Notes under the pieces: model-generated | Seen by the model: the letters and a program-made list of their open reading frames with translations, nothing else | Databases searched by the model: none | What the model was told of the DNA's origin: nothing | Assembly: GCA_947458025.1 (NCBI GenBank) | Contig: CANHCJ010000006.1 | Location: forward strand, 1 to 36,981 | Length of the DNA: 36,981 nt | Direction: 5' to 3' | Source of the DNA: Rhodospirillales bacterium | GTDB taxonomy: Bacteria > Pseudomonadota > Alphaproteobacteria > Acetobacterales > Acetobacteraceae | Made by a program: the position numbers and the translations under genes | Shown here: piece after piece, positions 36,918-36,981 of the stretch | Layout of the letters: each line of letters opens with the position of its first letter | Numbering within the stretch: the first letter of the stretch is position 1

Positions 36918-36981
36918 ATGGCCGAGCCGAGCCAGACTGCCTCCCGCGCCGCACAGCGCCGGACGCGCCGCACCGGCGCCC
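36918..36981 (+). CDS. 5' fragment of next gene (truncated by window); candidate TpsA exoprotein by position only
   Basis: AGGAGA RBS at 36905-36910 then ATG: MAEPSQTASRAAQRRTRRTGA..., open to the window end. Confidence 0.45.
   Translation, partial: MAEPSQTASRAAQRRTRRTGA

Noticed and set aside
34094-36973. 959-aa minus-strand ORF spanning the VOC gene and antisense of TpsB
   Set aside because: Only the C-terminal ~279 aa (start 34933) is a credible VOC protein; the remainder is antisense to TpsB.
1-36981. CRISPR arrays, tRNA/rRNA genes, IS elements or integrases
   Set aside because: No regularly spaced repeats, tRNA-like cloverleaf motifs or transposase/integrase-like translations were noticed by eye; a tRNAscan/ISfinder run would be needed to be certain.

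Overview
This 37 kb, GC-rich window looks chromosomal and probably comes from an Acetobacteraceae-like alphaproteobacterium (inference from gene content and GC). It is densely packed with catabolic, lipid and redox genes. I see no tRNA, rRNA, CRISPR array or transposase. Left to right: the end of a DUF1537 four-carbon acid sugar kinase, PdxA and MFS (threonate-type operon); two divergent SDRs; a serine hydrolase; PPOX; a cyclopropane fatty acid synthase; MFS and DMT transporters; a hydantoinase divergent from a ~963-aa fusion of HcnA-, HcnB- and HcnC-like modules, with a GTGA-coupled membrane protein; a gamma-glutamyltransferase-fold protein lacking most canonical glutamyl-binding residues; a DapA/FucU/aldo-keto reductase/GH19/fuconolactonase-like cluster; MsrB; MFS; a minus-strand DUF599-GlpD-nitroreductase-CoA transferase operon; a DoxX-like protein; a TIGR03862-like flavoprotein; thiolase, PHA depolymerase and acyl-CoA ligase; SDR; a VOC protein; and a TpsB outer-membrane transporter followed by a truncated gene. 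The most notable items are the triple dehydrogenase fusion, the divergent GGT-fold enzyme beside it, and a dispersed hairpin element. That element occurs as a head-to-head pair forming a bidirectional terminator-like palindrome, and as a solitary half copy 3 kb away. Functional calls come from reading the translations by eye; no database search was run.
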